A stretch of DNA of 64,000 nt, taken from assembly GCF_029953285.1 (NCBI RefSeq), contig NZ_JASAOI010000054.1, positions 58,102-122,101 on the forward strand. The letters run 5' to 3'. This DNA is from Yinghuangia seranimata. GTDB lineage: Bacteria; Actinomycetota; Actinomycetes; Streptomycetales; Streptomycetaceae. The notes below the pieces were generated by a model, which did not search any database, was not told where the DNA came from, and worked only from the letters and a program-made list of their open reading frames with translations. Both the position numbers and the translations under genes were made by a program. Shown here piece by piece: positions 1-8,007 of this stretch. How positions within the stretch are numbered: the first letter of the stretch is position 1; each line of letters opens with the position of its first letter.

Positions 1-139
1 GGAAGACCTCGGCCGCGACGTCGTGTGCGGTGTCGGGACCGACACGGCGCCAGGCGTAACGGAACACGGCGTTGTAATGCTCCCGGTATAGATCCCGGAA
101 CGCCTCGTCCCGCCCCACCTGCACCCCCTGCCCCTTCAC
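1..139 (-). CDS. ECF-type RNA polymerase sigma factor, N-terminal part only
   Basis: Reading leftward from position 139, the frame gives a start region followed by DEAFRDLYREHYNAVFRYAW and then RRVGPDTAHDVAAEVF before the window edge cuts it. This is the sigma-70 region 2.1/2.2 pattern (aromatic-rich helix, then D-x-A-xD-V-x-x-E-V-F) of small ECF sigma factors, which bind core RNA polymerase and direct it to stress or envelope promoters. Possible starts are GTG at 139 or in-frame GTG at 124; the purine-rich AAGGGGCAGGGG just before 124 favours the latter as the real start. The rest of the gene, including region 4, lies outside the window, so no subgroup can be assigned. Confidence 0.72.
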   Translation of the reverse strand, partial: MKGQGVQVGRDEAFRDLYREHYNAVFRYAWRRVGPDTAHDVAAEVF

Positions 140-171
140 CGTCGCCTGTCTATGTCCGGGTGCCCCCGGTT

Positions 172-207
172 CCTTGCAGGGTCGGCGGAACTTTTTTGGA
201 AAGTTCC
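172..207 (-). promoter_or_regulatory. Possible ECF promoter and inverted repeat upstream of the partial sigma gene
   Basis: A perfect 8-bp inverted repeat (GGAACTTT at 187-194, AAAGTTCC at 200-207, 5-nt centre) lies upstream of the partial sigma gene. On the minus strand it begins with GGAAC, the -35 core used by many ECF sigma factors, and a second GGAACC occurs at 177-172. No -10 element can be fixed by eye. Autoregulation of the sigma gene is the natural inference. Confidence 0.35.
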
Positions 208-321
208 TCGAGGTGCGGGGACGAAGCGGACAGATGCCCGCCAATTGGTGTGACGGTACGTCAGAAACACGGCCGGGGCGAGCGGAAATCCGCGCGCCCC
301 GCCCGGTGGTGCGGCTCCGCG

Positions 322-927
322 TCAGGCGAAGACGATCATCGACCCCTGTCCGACGCTCAGCTGCGCAGCCCGGTACAGGACCGCCCACACGTGCCGCTCG
401 CGGGCGTACGGCGAGGCGTCGTACGTCGGCGCGGGGCGCGGCGGGTCGAGCAGGTCCACGCCGATGTACGGCGCCAGGTCCTCCAGTTCACGGAGCATGC
501 CGAGGCTGGACCCGAGCGGCCCGCCGTCCTCCGGCAGCGGCTCGTCGATCAGCGGCCGCGGGAAGTCGACGGGCAGGTAGGCCCCGGCGTGGTCGTAGTG
601 CCACACCAGGTGGGAGTGCTGCGCGGCGGCCTCGAAGGTCTCCAGGAGCTGGTCGTAGTCCGCGCCGAGGCTGTCGACGGGGGTGACGGGGAACCCGGTG
701 CGGTGCAGCAGGTAGGCGCGCCGGAGGTAGTGCAGGGAGTCGTGGTCGAAGGCGCCGACCGCCCACACGCCCTTCTCGAGGCCTTCGGACCAGCTGCGCA
801 CCGGGATGACGGGCAGGCCACTGGCCGTCAGGACGGCGTCGTAGGCCGCCAGTTCGTCCTTGAAGGGGTTTTCCGGGCTGTGGCACAGCGCCTCGACGAG
901 CGGTACGAGCCAGACGTCACAGTCCAC
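322..927 (-). CDS. Hypothetical protein, 201 aa
   Basis: I do not recognise the family. The frame starts at GTG 927, preceded by CTGGGAG, and begins VDCDVWLVPLVEAL. It is acidic and aromatic-rich, with no signal peptide, membrane segment or cysteine motif; a run DAGAY-LPVDFPRPL-type surface near the middle and a C-terminal stretch rich in Tyr, Arg and Trp suggest a soluble globular protein. It lies 44 bp downstream of the GntR regulator on the same strand and could be cotranscribed with it. Codon use is typical of the genome, which supports a real gene. Confidence 0.7.
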   Translation of the reverse strand: MDCDVWLVPLVEALCHSPENPFKDELAAYDAVLTASGLPVIPVRSWSEGLEKGVWAVGAFDHDSLHYLRRAYLLHRTGFPVTPVDSLGADYDQLLETFEAAAQHSHLVWHYDHAGAYLPVDFPRPLIDEPLPEDGGPLGSSLGMLRELEDLAPYIGVDLLDPPRPAPTYDASPYARERHVWAVLYRAAQLSVGQGSMIVFA

Positions 928-971
928 AGCGGAGCTCCCAGGGCGATACGGGCGGGCGCGGTGGACAAACG

Positions 972-1682
972 CTAGCCGAGGTCGCCGGGTCCGTCTCCGA
1001 CGAGGCGGCGTGCGAAGTCGCGCTGTCCGGCCAGGCAGTCGCGCATGATCGCCTGCGCGGCGTCGGGGTCGTGCGCGGCGAGCCGGTCGACCAGCTCGCG
1101 GTGCCGCCGCCACGCGCCGGCAGGGCCGGTCGCGGCACGCAGGTGCGGGCCGAGGTACATCCAGGCCTGGACACGCAGCAGGCGCAGCATGCCGACCAGC
1201 CGTTCGTTGCCGCACAGCCGGCCGATCTCGGCGAAGAAGCGCCGGTCGACGAGGGCGGTCTCGTTGGTGTCGCCGTACCAGCGCGCGGCGTCGAGCCGGT
1301 CGGCGAGCAGCGCGAGGCCGGGCACGGCCTCGTCGGGCACGGTGCGCGCGACGCGGCCGATGAGCGGGACGGCGATGAGCTTGCGGGCCTCGACTATCTC
1401 GGTGAAGTCGACCCAGGTGTAGCGCGGCACCTGGAAGCCTCGGTGGTGGCCGCCGGTGAAGAGGCCGTGGGCGGCCAGGTGGATGAGCGCTTCGCGGACG
1501 GGGGTGGCGGACACCCCGAAGCGGCGCGCGGCGTCGTTGACGGTCAGCGAGGCGCCCGCTGGGAGGCGTCCGCTGACCAGGTCGTCGCTGAGCGCCTCGG
1601 CGATCTCTTCGCGCAGGCTGATGCGGCGTACCGCGCCCGCGAACGAGATGCCGGTGAACACGTCGGTCTCGGCCGGCTGCAC
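972..1682 (-). CDS. GntR-family transcriptional regulator, FCD (FadR) subfamily
   Basis: A 236-aa regulator. Residues about 18-90 form a GntR winged helix-turn-helix (SLREEIAEALSDDLVSGRLP, then VNDAARRFGVSATPVREALI and LAAHGL). Residues about 95-230 are the all-helical FCD ligand domain, with the conserved RRFFAEIG segment and a C-terminal HRELVDRLAAHD motif. FCD regulators usually sense small carboxylates or amino-acid catabolites and repress neighbouring catabolic genes. The class III aminotransferase gene lies just upstream on the same strand and is the obvious candidate target, but the ligand cannot be inferred. Confidence 0.9.
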   Translation of the reverse strand: MQPAETDVFTGISFAGAVRRISLREEIAEALSDDLVSGRLPAGASLTVNDAARRFGVSATPVREALIHLAAHGLFTGGHHRGFQVPRYTWVDFTEIVEARKLIAVPLIGRVARTVPDEAVPGLALLADRLDAARWYGDTNETALVDRRFFAEIGRLCGNERLVGMLRLLRVQAWMYLGPHLRAATGPAGAWRRHRELVDRLAAHDPDAAQAIMRDCLAGQRDFARRLVGDGPGDLG

Positions 1683-1803
1683 GTAGGTCTCTTCTCACCC
1701 CGGCCGTCGGCGCCCCCGCGCCGACGGATATCCCCCATCGAGATCCGCTCGATCATATGGAATGAATGTCCGGATTGGGCAAGTAATGTTCTGGCAAAGC
1801 CGC

Positions 1804-1841
1804 GAGGGCCGCACCCACTCGGTCGAGCGGGCACGGCCCTC
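1804..1841 (-). terminator. Probable intrinsic terminator after the class III aminotransferase gene
   Basis: GAGGGCCG (1804-1811) pairs with CGGCCCTC (1834-1841), and the arms can extend inward through GCACCC/GGGC. On the minus strand this follows the aminotransferase stop by about 45 nt. There is only a short T run, as is normal in high-GC actinobacteria. Confidence 0.5.
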
Positions 1842-1886
1842 GGCACTGCTTCTGACGCGTCGTCAGCGGTGCGGCCTACGCCGGAA

Positions 1887-3239
1887 TCACTCGCAGAACG
1901 CGTCCGCGACGGTGAGCGCCTCGTCGAGGATCGCCAGGCCCTCCTTGGCGTCCGCCTCGGTCGTCGTGCACGGCGGCACCACGTGCGTGCGGTTCATGTT
2001 GACGAACGGCCACAGGCCGCGCGCCTTGCACGCCGCCGCGAAGTCGTTCATCGCCTTCGCGTCCGCGCCCGCCGCGTTGTACGGCACCAGCGGCTCGCGG
2101 GTCTCCTTGTTCTTGACCAGCTCGACGGCCCAGAACACGCCCAGGCCGCGCACCTCGCCGACCGACGGGTGGCGCTCGGCCATCGCGCGCAGCTCGGGGC
2201 CGATCACCGACTCGCCGAGCCACTTGGCGTTCTCGACGATCTTCTCCTCGCGCATCGCGGTGATCGTCGCGACGGCGGCGGCGCACGCCAGCGGGTGGCC
2301 CGAGTAGGTCAGACCGCCCGGGAAGGGGCGCTCGCGGAACGTCTCGTAGATGGCGTCGGAGATGACCACGCCGCCCAGCGGCACGTAGCCGGAGTTCACG
2401 CCCTTGGCGAAGGTGATCAGGTCCGGGGTGACGCCCCAGTTGTCCACCGCGAACCAGGCGCCGGTGCGACCGAAGCCGGCCATGACCTCGTCGGCGATGA
2501 AGACGATGCCGTACTTGTCGCACAGCGCGCGCACGCCGGCCAGGTAGCCGGGCGGCGGGACCAGGATGCCGGCGGTGCCGACCACGGTCTCGAGCACGAT
2601 CGCGGCGACCGTCGACGCGCCCTCGAACACGATGGTGTTCTCCAGGTGCGCGAGCGCGCGCTCGGTCTCCTGCGCCTCGTCCGCCGAGTAGAACGGCGAG
2701 CGGTAGGCGTACGGGCCGAAGAAGTGCACGATGCCGGACACACCGGTCTCGTTCGGCCAGCGGCGTGGGTCGCCGGTCAGGGCGATCGCGTTGGCGGTGG
2801 CGCCGTGGTACGAGCGGTAGGTCGACAGCACCTTCTGGCGGCCGGTGTGCAGGCGCGCCATGCGGATGGCGTTCTCGTTCGCCTCTGCGCCGCCGTTGGT
2901 GAAGAAGATCCGGTTCAGGTCGCCCGGCGCCAGCTCGGCGATGAGGCGGGCGGCCTCGCTGCGCGCGTCGTTGGCGAACGCGGGCTGGATCATGCAGAGC
3001 TTGTCGGCCTGCTCCTTGATCGCCGCGACGACCTTGGGGTGCTGGTGGCCGATGTTGGTGTTCACCAGCTGCGACGCGAAGTCGAGGTAGCGGTTGCCCT
3101 CGTAGTCCCAGAAGTAGGAACCTTCCGCTCCGGCGACCGGCAGGGGCGCGATGAGTCCCTGCGCGGACCAGGAATGGAAGACGTGCGCACGGTCTGCTTC
3201 GTACACGGCCTTTCCGGCCGCCGGGTCCACGATGGTCAT
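1887..3239 (-). CDS. Class III (omega-type) PLP-dependent aminotransferase
   Basis: A 450-aa fold-type I aminotransferase. Visible family signatures are FTNGGAEANENAIRMAR (phosphate-binding loop), the SYHGAT segment, FIADEVMAGFGRTG with the PLP-binding Asp, and the Schiff-base Lys in ITFAKGVNSGYVPLG. Class III enzymes move an omega-amino group to a keto acid such as pyruvate; the sequence looks closest in style to taurine-pyruvate or beta-alanine-pyruvate enzymes, but the substrate is not determined. The ATG at 3239 (MTIVDPAAG) is chosen; an in-frame GTG at 3257 is possible. The GntR/FCD regulator downstream may control it. Confidence 0.88.
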   Translation of the reverse strand: MTIVDPAAGKAVYEADRAHVFHSWSAQGLIAPLPVAGAEGSYFWDYEGNRYLDFASQLVNTNIGHQHPKVVAAIKEQADKLCMIQPAFANDARSEAARLIAELAPGDLNRIFFTNGGAEANENAIRMARLHTGRQKVLSTYRSYHGATANAIALTGDPRRWPNETGVSGIVHFFGPYAYRSPFYSADEAQETERALAHLENTIVFEGASTVAAIVLETVVGTAGILVPPPGYLAGVRALCDKYGIVFIADEVMAGFGRTGAWFAVDNWGVTPDLITFAKGVNSGYVPLGGVVISDAIYETFRERPFPGGLTYSGHPLACAAAVATITAMREEKIVENAKWLGESVIGPELRAMAERHPSVGEVRGLGVFWAVELVKNKETREPLVPYNAAGADAKAMNDFAAACKARGLWPFVNMNRTHVVPPCTTTEADAKEGLAILDEALTVADAFCE

Positions 3240-3297
3240 GGGGCACAGCCTAAGCACCGCAAAACGTCCCGGACACCGGCACAGTGACAGCCGTTGC

Positions 3298-3330
3298 CCC
3301 CCGGGGCCGACATGGTGTCAGCCCCGGGGG
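3298..3330. terminator. Strong hairpin terminator downstream of purA
   Basis: CCCCCGGGGC (3298-3307) pairs with GCCCCGGGGG (3321-3330), with an additional inner GACA/TGTC pairing. It sits between the purA stop (minus strand) and the start of the downstream aminotransferase gene. Confidence 0.65.
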
Positions 3331-3355
3331 TTCCGCTATGCGGAACAGCTCCGGA

Positions 3356-4642
3356 CTAGTCCAGGAAGGACCGGATCGCGATCGTCTGGTCGCGGCCCGG
3401 GCCGACACCGATCGCCGAGATCGGCGCGCCCGACATCTCCTCCAGCGCCTTGACGTACGCCTGCGCGTTCTTCGGCAGGTCGTCGAACGTCTTGGCCTCG
3501 GTCAGGTCCTCCTGCCAGCCCGGCAGCATCTCGTAGACCGGCTTGGCGTGGTGGAAGTCCGACTGCGACATCGGCATCTCGTCGTGCCGCACGCCGTCGA
3601 TCTCGTACGCGACGCAGACCGGGATCTGCTCCCAGCCGGTGAGCACGTCCAGCTTGGTGAGGAAGAAGTCGGTCAGGCCGTTCACCCGGGTCGCGTAACG
3701 CGCGATCACCGCGTCGAACCAGCCGCAGCGCCGGTCGCGCCCGGTGGTGACGCCGCGCTCGTGGCCGATGGTGCGCAGCTTGTCGCCGTCCTCGTCGAGC
3801 AGCTCGGTCGGGAACGGGCCCGATCCGACGCGTGTCGTGTACGCCTTGAGGATGCCGATGACCCGGCTGATCTTCGTGGGACCGATGCCGGAGCCCGCGC
3901 ACGCACCGCCCGAGGTCGGGTTCGACGACGTCACGAACGGATAGGTGCCGTGGTCGACGTCGAGCAGCGTGCCCTGGCCGCCTTCGAGCAGCACGACCTT
4001 GCCGTCGTCGAGCGCCTTGTTGAGGATGTACGTCGTGTCGGCGACGTAGTCCTTGATCGCGTCGGCGTACTCCAGGTACTCCTCGACCACGGCCTGCACC
4101 GACAGCTCGCGCCGGTTGAACATCTTGACCAGCATCTGGTTCTTGTCGCGCAGCGCGGACTCGACCTTCTGCTGCAGGATGCCGGGGTCGAACAGGTCCT
4201 GGACGCGCAGCCCGACGCGGTTGATCTTGTCGGCGTACGCGGGACCGATGCCACGTCCGGTGGTACCGATCTTCCGGTTGCCGAGGAACCGTTCCGTCAC
4301 CTTGTCGAGGGTGCGGTGGTAGGGCGTGATGAGATGCGCGTTGCCGGAGATCAGCAGCTTGGACGTGTCCACGTCCCGCTCCTGGAGCGTGCGGATCTCC
4401 TGGAGCAGCACACCGGGGTCGACGACGACTCCGTTGCCGATGACCGGGGTGCACCCCGGCGTGAGGATGCCGGAGGGCAGAAGGTGCAGCGCGTACTTCT
4501 GGTCCCCGATGACAACCGTGTGGCCGGCGTTGTTGCCGCCCTGGTATCGGACCACGTAGTCGACGGAACCGCCGAGCAGGTCGGTGGCCTTCCCCTTGCC
4601 CTCGTCTCCCCATTGGGCACCGACGAGCACGAGTGCGGGCAT
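3356..4642 (-). CDS. purA: Adenylosuccinate synthetase
   Basis: The 428-aa product joins IMP and aspartate with GTP hydrolysis, the first committed step from IMP to AMP, in the cytoplasm. Diagnostic motifs are present from the N-terminus: [16 protein letters not shown] (GTP-binding P-loop with the catalytic Asp), [13 protein letters not shown], the [13 protein letters not shown] signature, [16 protein letters not shown] and the C-terminal [10 protein letters not shown]. The ATG at 4642 (MPALVLVG) is preceded by GGAAGGGGTG and matches the family start; upstream in-frame residues are untranslated leader. The gene is divergent from the kinase-like gene, an arrangement common in Streptomyces. Confidence 0.97.
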   Translation of the reverse strand: MPALVLVGAQWGDEGKGKATDLLGGSVDYVVRYQGGNNAGHTVVIGDQKYALHLLPSGILTPGCTPVIGNGVVVDPGVLLQEIRTLQERDVDTSKLLISGNAHLITPYHRTLDKVTERFLGNRKIGTTGRGIGPAYADKINRVGLRVQDLFDPGILQQKVESALRDKNQMLVKMFNRRELSVQAVVEEYLEYADAIKDYVADTTYILNKALDDGKVVLLEGGQGTLLDVDHGTYPFVTSSNPTSGGACAGSGIGPTKISRVIGILKAYTTRVGSGPFPTELLDEDGDKLRTIGHERGVTTGRDRRCGWFDAVIARYATRVNGLTDFFLTKLDVLTGWEQIPVCVAYEIDGVRHDEMPMSQSDFHHAKPVYEMLPGWQEDLTEAKTFDDLPKNAQAYVKALEEMSGAPISAIGVGPGRDQTIAIRSFLD

Positions 4643-4700
4643 GAGGCGTACACCCCTTCCAGGCGGGGCATGTTTGTTCACGGGAGCCCCGGAAAGTCCA

Positions 4701-4729
4701 AGCCCCTTGACGCCTGCGCGCAAGGGGCT
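4701..4729. promoter_or_regulatory. Inverted repeat in the purA leader / divergent intergenic region
   Basis: AGCCCCTTG (4701-4709) and CAAGGGGCT (4721-4729) form a perfect 9-bp inverted repeat with an 11-nt centre, between the divergent purA and kinase-like genes. It would lie in the 5' leader or promoter of purA. It could be an operator or a leader hairpin; there is no T tract to call it a terminator. Confidence 0.4.
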
Positions 4730-4764
4730 CTTGCGGGGAGAGGTTACCTGAGGAAGGACGACCG

Positions 4765-5787
4765 GTGTCGGCCGAGCGCGCGCTGCTCGTGATCACAGAC
4801 CCCGCGGCACGCTCGGCGGACGGCGAGTCGGTACGGGTCGCGCTCGACGTTTTGCGGGCCGCGGCCCCCGCGAAGATCGTCGTTCCCACCGATTCGGCCG
4901 ATCTCGAACGGGCGCTCGCGCGTCGCGGCCGTCGGCGTGTCGTGGTCGTCGCCGGCGACGGCGGACTGCACACCGTCGTGCGCCTCCTCGACCGCGCCGG
5001 CGAGCTAGCCGGGACGCCGCTCGGCGTCGTCCCGGTCGACACCCGCGCACTCCCGGCCGCCGCCGACGACGCGCACGCGATGGCCCACGCGCTGGGCCTG
5101 CCAAGCGAACCCGCGAAGGCGGCGCGCGTCGCGCTCGGCGAGCACGAGCGCCCGCACGACCTGTTGTGCGACGACCTCGGCGGGGTCGCGCTGCGCTCGG
5201 TGCGGATCGGGAACGGGGTGCGCGCGGCGCGTCCGGCGGCCGCGGCGGGGCTGGTCGGGCGGCGTGGCTGGCGGTCGATCTGGGACCGCGCGGCGCACAC
5301 CGTGACGGCGGCGGTCGGGCCCGCGGGGCACCGGCTGCGCGTCGAGGCGGACGGCCGCGTCATCGCCGACGTCGACCAGCCGGTGCTCTCGGTGCATGTG
5401 GGATGTGACGATCGTGACATCTGCCCGGCAGTGTCCGTGAACGGGTCCGGCTCGCCGTCCGTAATCATGCAGGAACGGTCCGCCAACATCGCGGAGCCCG
5501 CTGTCGGCACCGCGACGGTGCTGGTGACGGCCTATCCCTCGGCGGGCCGCTTCGGTCTGCCGGCCCAGACGCGCGGGACCGCCGCCCGTCCCGCTCCGGG
5601 CGACGACGGCGACCCCGACGCCGGGCCGCCGCCCGCCGCGCACCTCGAGGTGCGGGCGCGCGAGATCACGGTGTGCGGACCGGACTTCACGTACGAGGCC
5701 GACAACCAGGCCACCGGGCCGGTACGGCTGCGGACGTGGACGCTGCGGCCGGGGGCGTGGCGGCTGTACGTGCCCGCGTCGAGCTGA
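4765..5787 (+). CDS. Diacylglycerol kinase-like protein with degenerate catalytic motif
   Basis: A 340-aa protein with the two-lobe layout of the DagK/YegS lipid kinase family. The nucleotide-binding motif, normally GGDGT followed by a GTGN loop, reads [12 protein letters not shown] at about residues 61-72, and the loop that normally contains GTGN reads [11 protein letters not shown]. The C-terminal beta-sandwich lobe ends in [14 protein letters not shown]. Start is GTG 4765 with AGGAAGGACG upstream. Such kinase-like genes are common beside purA in Streptomyces. The altered motifs suggest weak or lost kinase activity; the substrate is unknown. Confidence 0.75.
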   Translation: MSAERALLVITDPAARSADGESVRVALDVLRAAAPAKIVVPTDSADLERALARRGRRRVVVVAGDGGLHTVVRLLDRAGELAGTPLGVVPVDTRALPAAADDAHAMAHALGLPSEPAKAARVALGEHERPHDLLCDDLGGVALRSVRIGNGVRAARPAAAAGLVGRRGWRSIWDRAAHTVTAAVGPAGHRLRVEADGRVIADVDQPVLSVHVGCDDRDICPAVSVNGSGSPSVIMQERSANIAEPAVGTATVLVTAYPSAGRFGLPAQTRGTAARPAPGDDGDPDAGPPPAAHLEVRAREITVCGPDFTYEADNQATGPVRLRTWTLRPGAWRLYVPASS

Positions 5788-5831
5788 CGCCGGGCGGCGG
5801 AAGCCGGAAGCCGGGAGCGGCACGCAACAGG

Positions 5832-5869
5832 ACGGCCCGCGGCGGCCGCGAGGCCGAACCGCGGGCCGT
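5832..5869. terminator. Bidirectional terminator between convergent genes
   Basis: ACGGCCCGCGG (5832-5842) is perfectly complementary to CCGCGGGCCGT (5859-5869). It lies between the convergent kinase-like and DUF3151 genes. Confidence 0.7.
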
Positions 5870-5885
5870 GCCCGACGGGTTGGCG

Positions 5886-6302
5886 TCAGCCCTCGAAGAC
5901 GTCCGCGGCCGTCTTGCTGCTGTCGCGCAGGAACAGCGTGCAGCGCACCTGCTCCTCCTCCTCGCCGATCGCGCCGGCCGCGCGCGCGAGCGCGTGCAGG
6001 GCGGTCAGGAACCCGCGGTTCGGCTCGTGCTCCCACGGCACCGGGCCGTGGCCGCGCCAGCCCGCACGGCGCAGCGCGTCGAGGCCGCGGTGGTAGCCGG
6101 TACGGGCGTACGCGTAGGACTCCACGACGCTGTCCGCGGCGAACGCGCGGTCGGCCAGCGCCGCCCACGCCGCCGACGAGGTCGGGTACTTCGCGGCCAC
6201 CTCGGCCGGGTCGGCGCCGGAGGCGAGCAGCGCGCGGCCGGGCTCGTCGGGCAGCAGGGTCGGGTCGGGCCCGCCGAACAGGTTCTGGTCCATCGTCGTC
6301 AT
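5886..6302 (-). CDS. DUF3151 family protein
   Basis: A 138-aa soluble protein with the signature start NLFGGPDPTLLPDEP, the repeat-like segment SSAAWAALADRAF, and the conserved SYAYARTGYHRGLDALRRAGW followed by GHGPVPWEHEPNRGFL. This matches DUF3151, an actinobacterial family of unknown function usually found beside fba. The helical Ala-rich region looks TPR-like. ATG at 6302 or 6293 could start it; 6302 has a purine-rich AGGATGG upstream. It is divergent from the small lipoprotein gene. Confidence 0.88.
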   Translation of the reverse strand: MTTMDQNLFGGPDPTLLPDEPGRALLASGADPAEVAAKYPTSSAAWAALADRAFAADSVVESYAYARTGYHRGLDALRRAGWRGHGPVPWEHEPNRGFLTALHALARAAGAIGEEEEQVRCTLFLRDSSKTAADVFEG

Positions 6303-6419
6303 GTGCCCATCCTGCACCGCCGCGCGAGCGTCGCCCCGCAGGAGGCCACCGGTGCCGCTATCGTCACAGGGCGAACGGTCGACCGGCCGTTCGAGGGGGC
6401 GTCGCAGGGATTCAGGATC

Positions 6420-6680
6420 ATGGACACGCGGCAGCGCCGCACCCGGGTCGCGGCCGCGCTCGTCGCACTGGCCGCGGCGGTCACGCTTTCCGCGTGCGCG
6501 GAGAGCGGCGGCGCGGACCACGGCAAGGACAAGCGGCACCCTGGCGCGGGTCGGCCGGCGGACCGGGACGGGGCGGCCACCGCCTCGCCGGCGTCCGCGG
6601 CCAAGAAGGACCGGCACGGGCTGACCAGCTACCTGCCGGGCGCACCGCAGCACCTGCCGCTGCCGCCCTGGCACCGCTGA
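6420..6680 (+). CDS. Small putative lipoprotein, 86 aa
   Basis: The product has a positively charged N-terminus (DTRQRRTR), an Ala/Val/Leu hydrophobic segment and the lipobox LSAC, with Cys at residue 26, so it should be exported and lipid-anchored. The mature part is short, hydrophilic and Ala/Gly/Pro-rich with a His/Pro C-terminus, and it has no recognisable domain. CAGGAT precedes the ATG. It lies between DUF3151 (divergent) and fba (convergent), and shares the terminator at 6753-6797. Confidence 0.68.
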   Translation: MDTRQRRTRVAAALVALAAAVTLSACAESGGADHGKDKRHPGAGRPADRDGAATASPASAAKKDRHGLTSYLPGAPQHLPLPPWHR

Positions 6681-6752
6681 GCACGGCTGAGCCCGGCTGA
6701 CCACGGCTGACCACGGCCGAACGCTGCTGGGCGCCCCCTGCCGAAAACGCGT

Positions 6753-6797
6753 ACGGCCGCGGTCCGGCACCCCCCGAGGGTGTCGGACCGCGGCCGT
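6753..6797. terminator. Long bidirectional terminator hairpin
   Basis: The 19-nt arm 6753-6771 pairs with 6779-6797 with only one G-T wobble around an 8-nt loop. It separates the lipoprotein gene from fba and could stop both. Confidence 0.75.
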
Positions 6798-6831
6798 TCC
6801 GTGCGCCGCGCCGAGGCGGCGCGTACGCGCC

Positions 6832-7854
6832 TTACTTGAGGCGGGTGCCCGCGGAACGCAGGTCCTGGCACGCCACGACGACGCGCTCGGCCATCGAGGT
6901 CTCGGCGGCCTTGCCGTACGAACGCGGGTCGTAGTGCTTCTTGTTGCCGACCTCGCCGTCGATCTTCAGCACGCCGTCGTAGTTGCGGAGCATGTGGTCC
7001 GCGATCGGGCGGGTGAAGGCGTACTGGGTGTCGGTGTCGACGTTCATCTTCACGACGCCGTAGTCGACGGCCTCGCGGATCTCCTCGAGCAGCGAGCCGG
7101 AGCCGCCGTGGAAGACCAGGTCGAACGCGCGCTCCTTGCCGTACTTGGCCTCGACCGCGTCCTGCAGCTCCTTGAGGATGCCGGGGCGCAGCTGGACGTT
7201 GCCGGGCTTGTAGACGCCGTGCACGTTGCCGAAGGTCGCAGCGAGCATGTAGCGGCCCTTGTCGCCCAGGCCGATCGCCTCGACGGTCTTCAGCGCGTCC
7301 TCGGCGGTCGTGTAGAGCTTGTCGTTGATCTCGTTGTCGACGCCGTCCTCCTCGCCGCCGACGACGCCGATCTCGAGCTCCATGATGATGCGCGCGGCGG
7401 CGCACTTGGCGAGGAGCTCCTGGGCGATGACCAGGTTCTCGTCCAGCGGCACGGCCGAGCCGTCCCACATGTGCGACTGGAAGAGCGGGTCGAGGCCCTT
7501 CTTGACGCGCTCGATCGAGATGTCGATCAGCGGACGCATGAAGCCGTCCAGCTTGTCCTTCGGGCAGTGGTCGGTGTGCAGGGCGACGTTGACCGAGTAC
7601 TTCTCGGCGACGACCTTGGCGAACTCGGCGAACGCGACCGACCCGGTCACCATGTCCTTGACGGTGGTGCCGGACAGGAACTCCGCGCCACCGGTCGACA
7701 CCTGGACGATGCCGTCGCTCTCCGCCTCGGCGAAGCCGCGGAGCGCGGCGTGCAGGGTCTGGGACGAGGTCACGTTGATCGCCGGGTAGGCGAAGCGACC
7801 GGCCTTCGCCCGGTCGAGCATCTCGGCGTAGACCTCGGGAGTTGCGATGGGCAT
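6832..7854 (-). CDS. fba: Class II fructose-1,6-bisphosphate aldolase
   Basis: A 340-aa zinc-dependent aldolase that cleaves fructose-1,6-bisphosphate to dihydroxyacetone phosphate and glyceraldehyde-3-phosphate in glycolysis and runs in reverse in gluconeogenesis. The zinc and catalytic residues are visible in ALHTDHCPKDKL (Asp95, His96), and the phosphate-binding loops in TFGNVHGVYKPGN and VFHGGSGS. Length is typical of the actinobacterial long class II enzyme. GAGGAGCT precedes the ATG. It stands alone on the minus strand, downstream of the flavoprotein gene. Confidence 0.97.
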   Translation of the reverse strand: MPIATPEVYAEMLDRAKAGRFAYPAINVTSSQTLHAALRGFAEAESDGIVQVSTGGAEFLSGTTVKDMVTGSVAFAEFAKVVAEKYSVNVALHTDHCPKDKLDGFMRPLIDISIERVKKGLDPLFQSHMWDGSAVPLDENLVIAQELLAKCAAARIIMELEIGVVGGEEDGVDNEINDKLYTTAEDALKTVEAIGLGDKGRYMLAATFGNVHGVYKPGNVQLRPGILKELQDAVEAKYGKERAFDLVFHGGSGSLLEEIREAVDYGVVKMNVDTDTQYAFTRPIADHMLRNYDGVLKIDGEVGNKKHYDPRSYGKAAETSMAERVVVACQDLRSAGTRLK

Positions 7855-8007
7855 GCGTATAGCTCCTCGTCAGACGAGACTGCGGCGATATGAGGGTTCG
7901 GCGCTCTGCGGCCGTATCCCCGCGTACCGGCCATCTTTCCAGACGGGGTATAGCGGCACAGCATCCCGGATGTCGCCCGTCGCGGAGCGCTCCGCACCTT
8001 CCGGGGA

